From: Dyadobacter endophyticus | Lineage (GTDB): Bacteria; Bacteroidota; Bacteroidia; Cytophagales; Spirosomataceae | Direction of reading: 5' to 3' | Length of the DNA stretch: 64,000 nucleotides | NCBI RefSeq assembly: GCF_014641595.1 | Contig: NZ_BMIA01000003.1 | Span: 434,001 to 498,000, forward strand | Part shown: positions 53,221 through 62,569 of the stretch, piece by piece | Layout of the letters: the number at the start of each line of letters is the position of its first letter | Position numbering within the stretch: position 1 is the stretch's first letter | Notes under the pieces: model-generated | What the model was told of the DNA's origin: nothing | The model's input: the letters and a program-made list of their open reading frames with translations, nothing else | Databases searched by the model: none | Position numbers and translations under genes: made by a program

Positions 53221-53304
53221 ATAGCGGTGGTCAGGATTGTCATGTAATTTGTGCTAATTGCGCTAATTTGTTGCACAACATACCTGCCCTCTAACCACCG
53301 CTAT
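53221..53304 (+). repeat. 11-bp inverted repeat bracketing the leader of the second DUF5686 gene
   Basis: ATAGCGGTGGT (53221-53231) is the exact reverse complement of ACCACCGCTAT (53294-53304). The 62-base interval holds the AT-rich promoter region (GCTAATTTG near 53270). As RNA it would be a long-loop hairpin just before the start codon; as DNA it may be a spaced operator. Confidence 0.55.
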
Positions 53305-53325
53305 CAGCACTTTACACCCGACTAT

Positions 53326-55890
53326 ATGCGTTTTCTGGCATTCTTGATGCTTTTACTGGCAGTGCAACAATTCTCCCGGGCCGGTGGGATCAGGGGCCGC
53401 ATTACGACAAAAAACGGCGAGGCTCTTCCCTACGCGGGCATTGCGGTGAAAGGCACGAGCAACGGCACGATGGCCAATGAAGAAGGTGAATATGAATTCA
53501 GCCTCGCGCCCGGCAATTATGAGATCATTTTTCAGTATTTGGGTTTTAAAAGCATTTCCAAAACGCTCACAATCGGCAACAATTTCACCGAACTGAACGT
53601 GACCATGGAAGAGCAGGCACTCAGCTTACAGGAAGCCACCGTCGGCAAATCGAAGGAAGATCCGGCATACAGCATTATGCGGCGGGCTATTGCCAAAGCA
53701 CGTTTTCACCAGTTGCAGGTACGAGGTTATACGGCGAAAGTATATTCAAGAAGTACGGGCGTAGCCACCAAGATCCCTTTCCTGCTTCAAAAAAGGTTGA
53801 AAAAAGAGGGCGTGCAGCAAGGTAAAGCCATTCTGAACGAAAGCGTGGCGGAGATCAAATACCGGCGCCCCAACAATTACAGCCAGCGCATTATTTCCAC
53901 ACGCAACAGCCTCGACAACAGCATTCCTTCCCCGAACGAGTACATTCTCGCCAGTTTGTACAGCCCTGAAATAGCCGGCACGATTTCTCCATTATCCCCC
54001 AAATCTTTTGCCTATTACAAATTTGAATACGAAGGCTATTTCGAAGAAAGAGGCCAGATCGTCAATAAAATAAAGGTTATCCCAAAAGCTTACGGCGAAG
54101 GGGTTTTTAAGGGAAGCCTGTTTATACTTGAAGACCGTTGGGCAATCCATAGCTACGACTTGCAAACTACAACCAGCGGCTTGAACATTTCGGCCAAACA
54201 GCTATTCAGTCCGGTGCAGGGCGCCTGGATTCCGGTCAATCAACAGTTCCGGCTGAATGGTAGCTACCTTGGCTTCGCGGGTGAATTCCGTTACCTGGTT
54301 TCATTAACCTACGAGAAACTCGACGTAGATCCCGGCCTGCGGGAAGACATCAACATTGCCGATCATAAAAAAGAAGATGCCCCCAAAGTAAAAGGTGGCA
54401 AAGATCTCGAAAACCTAATCCAGGCACAGAAGGAGTTTTCAACCAAAAATTTCAGAAAACTCACCAAACAATACGAAAAACAGCAGAAAAAAGAACAAAA
54501 AGAACAGCTGGGCAACGACCGGCTCGTGCGGCAGGATTCCATCGTGATCGATTCGATGGCGAACAAGCGCGACACTATTTACTGGCAGACGTTGCGCCCC
54601 ATCCCGCTGACAAAATCGGAAGTTTCGAGCTATGTCACCCAGGATAGCATCAAAGTCGTCAAGGACTCTGTCAGGGTCAAAACAAAACCTGACTCGACAC
54701 ATTTCAAACCTGTGCACCTGATCCTCGGCAATACTTACGCGCTCGGAAAACGAAATTCTTTCTATTTCAAAAGTCCGTTGCTATCCATCAGCTATAATTC
54801 TGTCGAAGGAAACGCGATTAACTTCATCACCGAATGGCAGAAGCGATGGGGTAAATCGGCGTATTTCAGTCTGCGGCCTTTGGTGCGCTATTCTTTTGGC
54901 CGAAAGCGGCTGTACGGAAATCTCGAAACGAATATCGGCGGGAGAAACTGGAATCTGGGACTTTCCGGCGGAGAAATGGCGTCGCAGATTAACAATCGTG
55001 ACCCTATCCCACCCTTGCCCAACAGTATTGCCGCTCGCTTTGTCGACCGCAGCCTGATGAAGGTCTACCAGAAACAATACGGCCATATCCAATACACGCT
55101 CCGCAATATCGGCGACGTACTGAGCCTGAACGCAAGCCTGGATTTTGAACATCGTAAGGAGCTTTTCAACCAGGAAAGCGCGCGACCGATTATTTTCTGG
55201 AATCAATTCGGGTTTACGCCTAACAGGCCGGTTAACCGCGAGTTGGATAACACCGGTTTTGCAGAACATAATGCCTGGATATTCGATATTACCGCCACAT
55301 TGCGGCCGTGGAGAAGATACCTGATCAGAAATGGCGAAAAACGCTATTTGAGAAGTCGGGGGCCGGCTTTTATTGTCAATTACAAAAGTGGGCTGGGCTT
55401 TCTGGGAGATTCCGATTATTCGTTATTGCAAGGTACCATCCGGCAGGATTTGAGCCTCGGGCCGCGCAGCAACCTCGAATATCTGATCAACGGCGGTGGT
55501 TTCTTAAGCACAAAAAAGATGTACTTTCCGGACTATCAGCACTTCATGGGCAACGAATTCTTCTTCCAGTATGTCTACCCACCCGATCAGTTCCGGATGT
55601 TGCCCTATTACCGTTACAGTACTTCGAAGTGGTTTTTCCAGACACATTTAACCTGGACCATGCAGCATTTCCTGCTCACACGCATACAGGCATTGCGCGT
55701 AACCGGCATTTCGGAGACGTTGCAGCTGCATTATCTGCGTGTACCCACAATGCGAAACTATTCAGAAGCGGTTTATGGAATTGATAATATCATGCGGATC
55801 GTCCGCTTGGAGGCCGTCGCGCAATTCCATGGCTCCCATTTCCAGGGGATGGGATGGCGCGTCGGTGCCTCTTTTCGGTTCGGACGGTAA
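53326..55890 (+). CDS. DUF5686 and CarboxypepD_reg-like outer-membrane protein (second copy)
   Basis: 854 residues from the ATG at 53326, giving a signal peptide RFLAFLMLLLAVQQFSRA. GIRGRITTKNGEALPYAGIAVKGTSNG begins the regulatory beta-sandwich (about 23-105); the DUF5686 middle contains a charged coiled-coil-like stretch, TKQYEKQQKKEQKEQLGN (about residue 385), and the C-terminal half is barrel-like, ending GASFRFGR. Same family as the protein at 1895 but clearly diverged. Its stop codon directly abuts the stop of the convergent M1 peptidase gene. Confidence 0.87.
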   Translation: MRFLAFLMLLLAVQQFSRAGGIRGRITTKNGEALPYAGIAVKGTSNGTMANEEGEYEFSLAPGNYEIIFQYLGFKSISKTLTIGNNFTELNVTMEEQALSLQEATVGKSKEDPAYSIMRRAIAKARFHQLQVRGYTAKVYSRSTGVATKIPFLLQKRLKKEGVQQGKAILNESVAEIKYRRPNNYSQRIISTRNSLDNSIPSPNEYILASLYSPEIAGTISPLSPKSFAYYKFEYEGYFEERGQIVNKIKVIPKAYGEGVFKGSLFILEDRWAIHSYDLQTTTSGLNISAKQLFSPVQGAWIPVNQQFRLNGSYLGFAGEFRYLVSLTYEKLDVDPGLREDINIADHKKEDAPKVKGGKDLENLIQAQKEFSTKNFRKLTKQYEKQQKKEQKEQLGNDRLVRQDSIVIDSMANKRDTIYWQTLRPIPLTKSEVSSYVTQDSIKVVKDSVRVKTKPDSTHFKPVHLILGNTYALGKRNSFYFKSPLLSISYNSVEGNAINFITEWQKRWGKSAYFSLRPLVRYSFGRKRLYGNLETNIGGRNWNLGLSGGEMASQINNRDPIPPLPNSIAARFVDRSLMKVYQKQYGHIQYTLRNIGDVLSLNASLDFEHRKELFNQESARPIIFWNQFGFTPNRPVNRELDNTGFAEHNAWIFDITATLRPWRRYLIRNGEKRYLRSRGPAFIVNYKSGLGFLGDSDYSLLQGTIRQDLSLGPRSNLEYLINGGGFLSTKKMYFPDYQHFMGNEFFFQYVYPPDQFRMLPYYRYSTSKWFFQTHLTWTMQHFLLTRIQALRVTGISETLQLHYLRVPTMRNYSEAVYGIDNIMRIVRLEAVAQFHGSHFQGMGWRVGASFRFGR

Positions 55891-57747
55891 CTATTTCACT
55901 TTTGAAGCCTTGAAACGCGGAGCGGTTTTCGGAACCGTAGGCCAGGTATTGTTATCAACTTCGATATCAGCCATGCGCTGGCTCGGGTCGATCACGATCG
56001 TCTGAATGTCGGCAATGTTCCGGTCAATGGTGAAGGAATATTCAGGATAAGTCCAGCCCCAGTCAGCCATTTGCGTGGTTTTAGAATACCATTTCTCAGC
56101 CTTTTCGCCGCGCATAATTTCGAGCGGAATGTAAAAATTCTCCTGTGTTCCGTCCTTATAGCTCACGACCACATCCAGCGGCATGGGCATTTGCCCGATC
56201 CTTTCCAGCACCACATCGGTTTTGCCGGCATTAGCCAACACTTCACGGATGCCGTAATCGATCGTCTTGGTTGTTCCCACAAAATTCTCCCAAAACCAAT
56301 CCAATTCCAGGCCCGATTCCTTTTCCATAATGCGTTTCAAATCGGTCGGATTGGGATGTTTGAACTTCCATTCGGCGTAATATCGCTTTATGGCGCGCTG
56401 AAATATTTCCTTACCCATAATATAATTCAGCTGGTTAAGGAAAACCGCGCCCTTGTTATAGCTGGCAATGCTGTATGCTTTGTTGGTATTGTAATGATCG
56501 GCGTGCGTAGTAAGCGGCTCTTCCGTTCCCGACTTCACTAAACTGCGGTAGCTGGTGGTAGCAGCGCGTTGCGGATCGCCTTTCGAAGGAAACAACTCGC
56601 CCATCACAATATTTTGCGCATAGGTCGTAAAACCTTCATCCATCCATGGGTATTTGGATTCATTGGTTCCCAAAACCCCCTGAAACCAGCTGTGGATCGA
56701 TTCATGCACCGTCACGCTCGTCAATGCGTGGAGGTTCAGCCGACCGGTGATCAGCGTCGCCATCGGGTACTCCATTCCGCCATCGCCGCCCTGGATCACC
56801 GAATATTGTTTGTAGGGATAGCGTCCAAACTGCTCGTTCATGATCTTGAACGAACGCACCGCGAGCGGCTCCATTTGCTTCCAAACATTGGCCAGCGTAT
56901 CGGTCTGATAGAAGAAATGCAGGTCAAGGTTATCATCCACTTTCACGACATCGTGCTGATAATCGCGGTCGGCTGCCCACATAAAGTCGTGAACGTCCGG
57001 CGCTACGAAATGCCAGGTAAGGCGCTCGCCCGGTTTGTGCGTCACATTTTTATTGGAATACCCGTGACCGATTTTGTCAGGGTTCTGCAGATAGCCCGTT
57101 CCGGCAATGGTGTAGGCCGCATCCATCGTAATTTTGACATCGAAATCACCCCAGATTCCGTAGAATTCGCGACCGATGTAAGGATTGGCGTGCCATCCTT
57201 CATAATCGTATTCCGACATTTTGGGATACCACTGCGCCATCGAGTAGTCGATGCCCTCGTTGTTGTTACGGCCCGTGCGACGAATTTGTAACGGCACCTG
57301 TGCTTCGAATTCCATTTCGAAAGTATGGTTCGACTTCGGAAGGATTTTCTCGTTGAGAGTTACTTCCAGAATCGTCCCTACCACCTCGTATTTCAGCGAT
57401 TTGCCATTCTGTTTCAGCGAAAGCACTTTTTCATAGCCGATTTCCGAAGGCGATAATTTGGAAATACGGTCCTTCACCCTTGAATCCGGGTCGCTGATGG
57501 AGCGCGAGCGCACGTCCATCTGGCTGCCTGGCTGGAATGCATTCAGGTATAAATGATAAAATACCTTTTGAAGCGTGTCGGGAGAATTATTAGTGTAGAC
57601 GAGTTTTTGGGTGCCCTTGTACTGGTGTTTGACCGCATCAAAATCAATTTCCATCTGATACTTCGCGCGCTGCTGCCAACGGTCACTTTGTGCTGAAACC
57701 CGGAACGCAAGCGCGACCAGCAATAGCACAGATAAATTAAACTTCAT
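55891..57747 (-). CDS. M1 family metallopeptidase (aminopeptidase N-like), secreted
   Basis: 618 residues from the ATG at 57747 with a signal peptide (FNLSVLLLVALAFRVSAQ). The zinc site is VTVHESIHSW (HExxH) with the distal Glu in WMDEGFTTYA 19 residues later; the exopeptidase loop reads GGMEYP where classic M1 enzymes have GAMEN. M1 peptidases remove N-terminal residues from peptides; this Bacteroidota subgroup is periplasmic or surface-associated. Length is shorter than aminopeptidase N, lacking the large C-terminal helical domain. Confidence 0.92.
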   Translation of the reverse strand: MKFNLSVLLLVALAFRVSAQSDRWQQRAKYQMEIDFDAVKHQYKGTQKLVYTNNSPDTLQKVFYHLYLNAFQPGSQMDVRSRSISDPDSRVKDRISKLSPSEIGYEKVLSLKQNGKSLKYEVVGTILEVTLNEKILPKSNHTFEMEFEAQVPLQIRRTGRNNNEGIDYSMAQWYPKMSEYDYEGWHANPYIGREFYGIWGDFDVKITMDAAYTIAGTGYLQNPDKIGHGYSNKNVTHKPGERLTWHFVAPDVHDFMWAADRDYQHDVVKVDDNLDLHFFYQTDTLANVWKQMEPLAVRSFKIMNEQFGRYPYKQYSVIQGGDGGMEYPMATLITGRLNLHALTSVTVHESIHSWFQGVLGTNESKYPWMDEGFTTYAQNIVMGELFPSKGDPQRAATTSYRSLVKSGTEEPLTTHADHYNTNKAYSIASYNKGAVFLNQLNYIMGKEIFQRAIKRYYAEWKFKHPNPTDLKRIMEKESGLELDWFWENFVGTTKTIDYGIREVLANAGKTDVVLERIGQMPMPLDVVVSYKDGTQENFYIPLEIMRGEKAEKWYSKTTQMADWGWTYPEYSFTIDRNIADIQTIVIDPSQRMADIEVDNNTWPTVPKTAPRFKASKVK

Positions 57748-57940
57748 TAGAACATTAGTAATTTGATTAAACCGCAAATTAACGGAATCCCTTGAAACTG
57801 TGCATCATTCTCCACAAAAAACCTCATTTTTAAGCGATTCCAGCCGTTTAGGGCATTTGGAGCGGCTGTGAGATGCTGGCACATATTTGGTAACTATTGA
57901 ATCAGAAATCAATAATTAAAAACCTAAATACTTGTCAATC

Positions 57941-58105
57941 ATGCTTAGATGGACCGTAATATTTCTCGTCATCGCTATCATTGCCGGTATCCTTGGATTC
58001 GGCGGAATAGCCGCAGGTGCAGCCGGAATTGCTAAAATTCTTTTCTTCGTATTCCTCGTTCTTTTCGTGTTGAGCTTACTAAGCCGCGGAGTCGGGCGAT
58101 CCTGA
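57941..58105 (+). CDS. DUF1328 (YtjA-like) small membrane protein
   Basis: 54 residues, too short for many gene callers: MLRWTVIFLVIAIIAGILGF, then GGIAAGAAGIAKILFFVFLV, then LFVLSLLSRGVGRS. Two hydrophobic segments and the glycine-rich GGIAAGAAGIAK linker are diagnostic for DUF1328/YtjA proteins, small inner-membrane proteins found across bacteria and associated with stress conditions in some. No clear partner gene; followed by a strong terminator. Confidence 0.9.
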   Translation: MLRWTVIFLVIAIIAGILGFGGIAAGAAGIAKILFFVFLVLFVLSLLSRGVGRS

Positions 58106-58128
58106 CATTTTACAAAAACACCACATAT

Positions 58129-58157
58129 AAAAAAAGCGGACGATGTCCGCTTTTTTT
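58129..58157. terminator. Bidirectional intrinsic terminator between DUF1328 gene and guaA
   Basis: AAAAAAAGCGGAC (58129-58141) pairs with GTCCGCTTTTTTT (58145-58157): exact, three-base loop, A-run/T-run on both sides, serving both convergent genes. Confidence 0.95.
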
Positions 58158-58164
58158 ATATTCG

Positions 58165-59694
58165 TTATTCCCATTCGATGGTAGCCGGCGGTTTCGAAGA
58201 AATGTCGTAAACGACCCTGTTCACCCCTTTTACCTTATTGATAATGTCATTCGAAACTTCCGCGAGGAAATCGTACGGCAAATGCGCCCAGTCGGCTGTC
58301 ATACCGTCAACCGAAGTTACGGCCCGCAGCGCGACTACGCGCTCGTATGTACGCTCATCGCCCATAACGCCTACACTCTGCACAGGCAGGAGCATGGCAC
58401 CGGCCTGCCAAACGTCTTTATAAAGATCCCATTTGCGGAGACCTCCGATGAAGATAGCGTCCACTTCCTGCAAAATCGCCACTTTCTCGGCAGTGATTTC
58501 TCCCAAAATACGGATCGCCAGGCCTGGGCCCGGGAACGGGTGACGGCCCAGTATCTTCTCGTCAATTCCCAGTGTACGTCCAACCGCCCTTACCTCGTCT
58601 TTGAACAGTGTATTCAGCGGTTCGACAATTTTCAATTTCATAAAATCGGGCAAACCACCCACGTTGTGGTGCGATTTGATGGTAGCCGAAGGTCCCTTCA
58701 CCGAAACGGATTCGATTACGTCGGGATAAATAGTACCCTGGCCAAGCCATTTCACGTCTTCGATCAGATGCGCTTCCTGATCGAAAATATCGATGAACGA
58801 CTTTCCAATCGCCTTGCGCTTCGCTTCCGGATCACTTAGCCCGTCGAGTGACTGGTAAAAGTGCGATTTAGAATCGACACCTTTGATATTGAGGCCCATA
58901 TCCTGGTAAGAATGGAGCACCTGCTCAAATTCATCCTTACGCAAAAGGCCGTTATCAACGAAAATACAATATAAATTCTGACCGATCGCGTGGTGCACCA
59001 GCGTTGCGGCAACCGTAGAATCCACACCTCCCGACAATGCCATTACAACCTTGTCATCGCCTAGTTTTTGACGAAGCTGGTCGATGGTGTGCTCCACAAA
59101 TGACTCGGACGTCCACTCCTGCTTGCAACCGCAAATGTTAACAACGAAGTTATGCAACAGCTTTTTGCCTTCGGTGGTGTGTGTAACCTCCGGGTGGAAC
59201 TGGATACCGTAAGTGAGTTCGTCCTCCACCTTGAATGCCGCCACCTTTACGGATTCCGTGGAAGCGATCACGTGGAAGTTCTGAGGCGCGCGGACGATCG
59301 TGTCACCGTGTGACATCCAGACTTGCGAGGATTCCGACAAACCTGCGAGCAATGAAGAATCGGTATCATCGATTTCCAGGCGTGCACGGCCGTATTCGCG
59401 GTGTTGTGAAGGTTTCACATCGCCGCCCAGCTCCTGTGCGAGCAATTGCGCACCGTAGCATACGCCCAGCAGGGGTAGTATTTTGCGAAATTTGTCGAGA
59501 TCGATCCGGGGAGAGTCTTCGTCCCTTACCGAACAGGGGCTTCCTGAGAGAATGACGCCTTTGACGTTGGGAGTGAGTTCGGGGAAGTTGTTGTATGGGT
59601 GGATTTCACAATAAACATTCAGTTCGCGAACTCTGCGTGCAATTAACTGGGTGTACTGCGAGCCAAAATCTAAAATCAGAATTTGTTCAGTCAT
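58165..59694 (-). CDS. guaA: GMP synthase (glutamine-hydrolysing)
   Basis: 509 residues: N-terminal class I glutamine amidotransferase (LLGVCYGAQLLAQELGG with the nucleophile Cys, QFHPEVTHT with His/Glu) and C-terminal ATP pyrophosphatase (VVMALSGGVDSTVAATLVH, PP-loop), then the dimerisation domain ending KPPATIEWE. It aminates XMP to GMP in purine synthesis. Complete. Confidence 0.98.
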   Translation of the reverse strand: MTEQILILDFGSQYTQLIARRVRELNVYCEIHPYNNFPELTPNVKGVILSGSPCSVRDEDSPRIDLDKFRKILPLLGVCYGAQLLAQELGGDVKPSQHREYGRARLEIDDTDSSLLAGLSESSQVWMSHGDTIVRAPQNFHVIASTESVKVAAFKVEDELTYGIQFHPEVTHTTEGKKLLHNFVVNICGCKQEWTSESFVEHTIDQLRQKLGDDKVVMALSGGVDSTVAATLVHHAIGQNLYCIFVDNGLLRKDEFEQVLHSYQDMGLNIKGVDSKSHFYQSLDGLSDPEAKRKAIGKSFIDIFDQEAHLIEDVKWLGQGTIYPDVIESVSVKGPSATIKSHHNVGGLPDFMKLKIVEPLNTLFKDEVRAVGRTLGIDEKILGRHPFPGPGLAIRILGEITAEKVAILQEVDAIFIGGLRKWDLYKDVWQAGAMLLPVQSVGVMGDERTYERVVALRAVTSVDGMTADWAHLPYDFLAEVSNDIINKVKGVNRVVYDISSKPPATIEWE

Positions 59695-59715
59695 ATATAT
59701 ATGCTATCTAAAACG

Positions 59716-59745
59716 CAAAGGTAGGGAGATTGGGGGAAAAGCAAA
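59716..59745 (-). promoter_or_regulatory. guaA promoter
   Basis: TTTG (59745-59742), 18-base spacer, TACCTTTG (59723-59716), the -7 being exact; predicted transcription begins about 15 bases before the start codon. Confidence 0.7.
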
Positions 59746-59886
59746 AAACGAAGTTGAAACTTCGCCACTTCCGTCGTTCAAACAGCTATTTAACCGTTTA
59801 AACTTTTTTACAACCTATATGCAACTTCCTTTTATCCCTTTGTATCTATAAGCCGAAAGATAGACACACACCACTTATATAATATT

Positions 59887-59976
59887 AGAACCATTTATGT
59901 AATCAAAGGTTCTATGTTATACCAAGTACCTATCTTTGCAGTGTACCTAATGGAACAACTCACCCACGGTACACTG
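59887..59976 (+). promoter_or_regulatory. Promoter and leader of the OMP_b-brl receptor gene with two dyads
   Basis: TATCTTTG (59931-59938) is an exact -7. Upstream, AGAACC (59887-59892) and GGTTCT (59908-59913) form an inverted repeat over the -33 area. Directly after the -7, CAGTGTACC (59939-59947) is complementary to GGTACACTG (59968-59976), so the first transcribed bases could fold into a stem-loop ahead of the start at 59995. Confidence 0.55.
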
Positions 59977-59994
59977 AACTTTCAACTATTAGCC

Positions 59995-62448
59995 ATGAAA
60001 ATCTTAATGAACCTAACTGCAGCGCTGCTGCTGGGCAGTGGATTTGTGCACGCACAAGCTCCCCAGCCTCTTACCGGAAAAGGAAAAGTCACCGGCGCGG
60101 TGCTGGATGAAAAGTCGCAACCGTTCCCGTTCGTGAATATCCTCCTGCTGCAAGCCAAAGATTCTTTGCTTGTAAAGGGTATTGCAGCCGATGAGGATGG
60201 CAAGTACGCATTCGATCAGGTTGCCGCTGGCAAGTACCTCACGCTAATCTCGATGGTAGGTTATCAAAAAGCTTACAGTGACCCCTTCAATATCAAAGAC
60301 GCTCCCGTAAACCTTCCTACTGTCACCCTCAAAACCGACATAAAATCGCTGAACGAGGTGACTGTCGTAGCTAAAAAGCCGTTCATCGAACAGGAAATCG
60401 ACCGGACGGTTGTGAATGTCGAAAACAGCATTGTGTCCGCAGGCGCAACGGCATTGGAAGTGCTCGAACGCGCTCCCGGTGTGACGGTCGATCAGCAGAA
60501 CGAGCAGCTAAAACTGCGCGGCAAAGAAGGTGTGATTGTTCAGATCGACGGGAAACAGACCTTTTTATCCCAACAAGAGCTCATCACCCTCCTGCGCAAC
60601 ACGCCCAGCGATAATATCGAGAAAATTGAGTTGATCACCAATCCTTCGGCCAAATACGACGCTGCCGGTAACTCGGGGATCATCAACATTAAAATGAAGC
60701 GCAACAAGAACTACGGCACCAACGGAAATATCAATCTCGGCGGCGCGTGGGCAAAATATGGCCGTGGGAATGTGAACGGAACGCTTAATCACCGCGCCGG
60801 AAAAGTGAGCTCGTTCATTAGCGCAGGCGCATTTTATAACAAAGGATTTAACAACAACGACATCTACCGCACCATCCCATACGAGGGTAAAGTCACCATT
60901 TTCGACCAGAAAACGGAGCGTATCAACAGATCGGAATACTATAATGTACGTGCCGGTCTTGACTACTTTGCAACGGACAAAACTACGGTAGGCGTACTGG
61001 TTTCCGGGTTCTACAACGATTGGAGCAACCCTTTCGGACAGACCAATACCCGGATCCTGAATGAAGACCTTATCCTTCAGCGCTCATTCCGGACCAACGT
61101 TTTCAATGGCGGCAAAATGAATAATATCAGTTCCAACGTGAACCTGAAACACCAGTTCAATGACAAAGGCAAGGAATTGACGTTCGATCTCGACTACGTG
61201 CATTATGGCGGTAAAAAGGAGAGCAACCTCGATACCCGTTATTTCAATGCAAACGGCACGCCAGATGATGCCGCCACTGAGATCGTCCGCAACGATATGC
61301 CCTCGGACATCAATATCGCCATGGCAAAACTGGATTATACGCAGCCGATCGGCAAAGGCAAGTTTGAAACCGGTTTGAAATCCAGCTTTGTGACTTCGGA
61401 TAATGACATGGTGTTCGAAACTTTCATCGACAGCTGGAAGCTGGACCCCAGTCGCTCCAACCGGTTCAAATACACCGAAAATGTGAATGCAGCTTATGCG
61501 AATTATGCGGGTGCATTTTCCAAAAAGGTCAAATATCAGGTTGGGCTCCGCGCCGAGCATACGCATTCGATCGGTAACTCGGTCACCTTGAACCAGAAAC
61601 GCGACAGAAATTATGTAAACCTGTTCCCGAGCGTGTTCCTCTCGAATCAGCTGGACACCAACAACGTGATCAACCTTTCATACAGCCGTCGGATCGACCG
61701 TCCCAATTACCAGTCGCTGAACCCGTTCGAGTTCTATCTTGACCCGTATACGTTTCAGCGTGGTAACCCGAACCTGAGACCGCAATACACGCATTCGTTC
61801 CAGTTGGTACACGTTTACAAAAATGCTTTGAACACGACGCTGGCTTACAGCCGCATTAAAGATATGATCGCGGATGAACTGCCTCAGCAGATCGCTTCGG
61901 AGAACAAAACATTTGTAACGTCGGATAACCTTGACAATCAGGACAACATCAGCCTGACCGTCTCTTTCCCGATACCGGTTACTAAATGGTGGCAAGTGCA
62001 GGCGAACTTTACGGGTGTTTACAACCATTACAAATCATATTACCTCGAACAACAACTGGAAATCAAGCAGGTATCGTGGAATATGTACGCCAGCAACCAG
62101 TTTACGATCGGCAAAGGTTGGTCGGCCGAGCTCTCGGGATGGTATAACAGCCGGCAGTTCTACGGCTTGTACGCAGCCCATCCAATGGGGATGATCAATG
62201 CAGGCCTGCAAAAGAATATCCTGAACAAAAAAGGAACGATCCGTTTGAATGTGAACGACATCTTCTGGACTAACCGCTTCAATGGTACCGCGGTTTACAA
62301 GGATATCGATTTCAAAGTGCGTTCCGAATGGCCAAGCCGCCAGTTCAGATTGACCTTCACGTATAACTTCGGTAACCAGAATGTGAAGGGTGCCCGCCAG
62401 CGCAATACCGGCTCTGATGATTTGCAGAAGCGCGCAGGTGGCAATTAA
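59995..62448 (+). CDS. TonB-dependent-receptor-like outer-membrane protein (CarboxypepD_reg plus OMP_b-brl)
   Basis: 817 residues from the ATG at 59995 (upstream starts would interrupt the leader). Signal peptide NLTAALLLGSGFVHAQ; CarboxypepD_reg-like domain (VTGAVLDEKSQPFPFVNILLLQ, about residues 33-115); a plug-like part with EIDRTVVNVENSIVSAGATALEVLERAPGVTVD and LKLRGKEGVIVQIDG; and a barrel (PF14905-type) with repeated aromatic/Tyr strands ending FRLTFTYNFGN. No SusD partner follows, so it is not a typical polysaccharide-utilisation SusC; substrate unknown. Confidence 0.9.
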   Translation: MKILMNLTAALLLGSGFVHAQAPQPLTGKGKVTGAVLDEKSQPFPFVNILLLQAKDSLLVKGIAADEDGKYAFDQVAAGKYLTLISMVGYQKAYSDPFNIKDAPVNLPTVTLKTDIKSLNEVTVVAKKPFIEQEIDRTVVNVENSIVSAGATALEVLERAPGVTVDQQNEQLKLRGKEGVIVQIDGKQTFLSQQELITLLRNTPSDNIEKIELITNPSAKYDAAGNSGIINIKMKRNKNYGTNGNINLGGAWAKYGRGNVNGTLNHRAGKVSSFISAGAFYNKGFNNNDIYRTIPYEGKVTIFDQKTERINRSEYYNVRAGLDYFATDKTTVGVLVSGFYNDWSNPFGQTNTRILNEDLILQRSFRTNVFNGGKMNNISSNVNLKHQFNDKGKELTFDLDYVHYGGKKESNLDTRYFNANGTPDDAATEIVRNDMPSDINIAMAKLDYTQPIGKGKFETGLKSSFVTSDNDMVFETFIDSWKLDPSRSNRFKYTENVNAAYANYAGAFSKKVKYQVGLRAEHTHSIGNSVTLNQKRDRNYVNLFPSVFLSNQLDTNNVINLSYSRRIDRPNYQSLNPFEFYLDPYTFQRGNPNLRPQYTHSFQLVHVYKNALNTTLAYSRIKDMIADELPQQIASENKTFVTSDNLDNQDNISLTVSFPIPVTKWWQVQANFTGVYNHYKSYYLEQQLEIKQVSWNMYASNQFTIGKGWSAELSGWYNSRQFYGLYAAHPMGMINAGLQKNILNKKGTIRLNVNDIFWTNRFNGTAVYKDIDFKVRSEWPSRQFRLTFTYNFGNQNVKGARQRNTGSDDLQKRAGGN

Positions 62449-62508
62449 GAGTGGAATCCCGGCCGAACGAGGCCAGTGTTCATAAATTAGTTAGGTTTGT
62501 TATGCAGA

Positions 62509-62539
62509 AAATCCATCCCGCGATGTGCGGGATGGATTT
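62509..62539. terminator. Bidirectional intrinsic terminator between receptor gene and pgk
   Basis: AAATCCATCCCGC (62509-62521) pairs exactly with GCGGGATGGATTT (62527-62539) around a five-base loop, followed by CTTTTT. Confidence 0.95.
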
Positions 62540-62569
62540 CTTTTTGCTATAAACCTAAAAAAGGAATGC

